The position numbers and the translations under genes were made by a program. Positions 5,719 through 5,973 of a stretch of 5,973 nt of DNA are shown here, piece by piece; the stretch's first letter is position 1; each line of letters opens with the position of its first letter. The notes beneath the pieces are model-generated. The model saw only the letters and a list, made by a program, of their open reading frames with translations. It was not told the origin of the DNA and made no database searches. Source of the DNA: an uncultured Eubacteriales bacterium (GTDB taxonomy: Bacteria > Bacillota > Clostridia > Christensenellales > DTU072); NCBI GenBank assembly GCA_902766325.1, contig CACXDF010000103.1, positions 1 through 5,973 of the forward strand, given 5' to 3'.

Positions 5719-5973
5719 TTAATACTCATCGGGTAATTCGTCCAATTCATCCATGCGGAAGACGGGACCGTCTTTACAAACGAACTTGTTGCCGACGTTG
5801 CACCTGCCGCACTTGCCGATACCGCACTTCATCCTGAGTTCCAGCGTGGTATATACTCTTTCTTTCTTGAAGCCCAATTCGAGCAGTCCCGCAAGCGTAA
5901 ACTTGATCATAATGGGCGGGCCGCAAAGAACGGCCGTCATATTGGGATCGAGTCCCAGTTCTTTAACGTACGC
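5719..5973 (-). CDS. FAD/NAD(P)-binding reductase with PyrK-like [2Fe-2S] site, C-terminal part (cut by right edge)
   Basis: Eighty-four residues up to the stop TAA are visible. The frame stays open through the right edge, so the methionine at 5940 is internal and not a start. The fragment has the pyridine-nucleotide-binding motif CGPPIMIKF. It then has CGIGKCGRC and a fourth cysteine seven residues on (Cys-x4-Cys-x2-Cys-x7-Cys), ending in CKDGPVF and an acidic tail. This is the C-terminal signature of the family containing anaerobic sulfite reductase subunit B, HdrF-type proteins and dihydroorotate dehydrogenase electron-transfer subunit PyrK. The missing part should hold the FAD-binding beta barrel. 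The likely role is to take electrons from NADH or NADPH and pass them to the iron-sulfur subunit encoded 15 bases downstream. The nucleotide preference cannot be seen. Confidence 0.88.
   Translation of the reverse strand, partial: AYVKELGLDPNMTAVLCGPPIMIKFTLAGLLELGFKKERVYTTLELRMKCGIGKCGRCNVGNKFVCKDGPVFRMDELDELPDEY

Noticed and set aside
5719..5940. A 73-residue small protein starting at the methionine at 5940
   Set aside because: The frame continues open to the right edge and the conserved family pattern starts before this methionine, so it is the tail of a larger protein.

Overview
The window looks like chromosomal DNA from an anaerobic bacterium, most likely a clostridial member of the Bacillota. 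The reasons are AT-rich intergenic gaps, AGGAG-type ribosome binding sites, an ATP-type PEP carboxykinase, and a quinone-free fumarate-reductase-like flavoprotein paired with an AsrB/HdrF-type flavin/iron-sulfur reductase. The genus cannot be told from the sequence alone. Every gene that can be supported lies on the minus strand, so transcription runs from the right edge to the left edge.

Right to left, the layout is as follows. (1) 5719-5973: the C-terminal 84 residues of an FAD/NAD(P)-binding reductase with a PyrK-like [2Fe-2S] site, cut by the right edge. (2) 5029-5703: an iron-sulfur subunit with one [2Fe-2S] and two [4Fe-4S] motifs. (3) 3410-5014: a flavoprotein of the fumarate reductase/succinate dehydrogenase family. 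(4) 2174-3394: a short AspT/SucE-type (YidE/YbjL duplication) membrane transporter. (5) A promoter at 2116-2145, then pckA (ATP PEP carboxykinase) at 477-2081, closed by a strong hairpin terminator at 421-445. (6) 1-266: the N-terminus of a phage-type terminase large subunit, cut by the left edge and absent from simple ORF lists because it has no stop inside the window.

Genes 1-4 are separated by only 14-15 bases where the gaps are visible, so they probably form one operon. Read together, they suggest a soluble NAD(P)H-driven fumarate reductase: a pyridine-nucleotide-oxidising flavoprotein, an iron-sulfur wire, and a fumarate-reducing flavoprotein with no membrane anchor visible. A dicarboxylate or amino-acid exchanger follows that could export succinate. 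PckA can fix CO2 onto PEP to make oxaloacetate and so feed the same branch (oxaloacetate, malate, fumarate, succinate). This pathway reading is inference. The gene families are secure, but the electron donor and the transporter substrate are not shown by the sequence.

The terminase fragment is the only accessory-type signal. It begins directly behind the pckA terminator with no small-terminase gene in front of it, so it could be a prophage edge, a degraded prophage, or a stand-alone gene.
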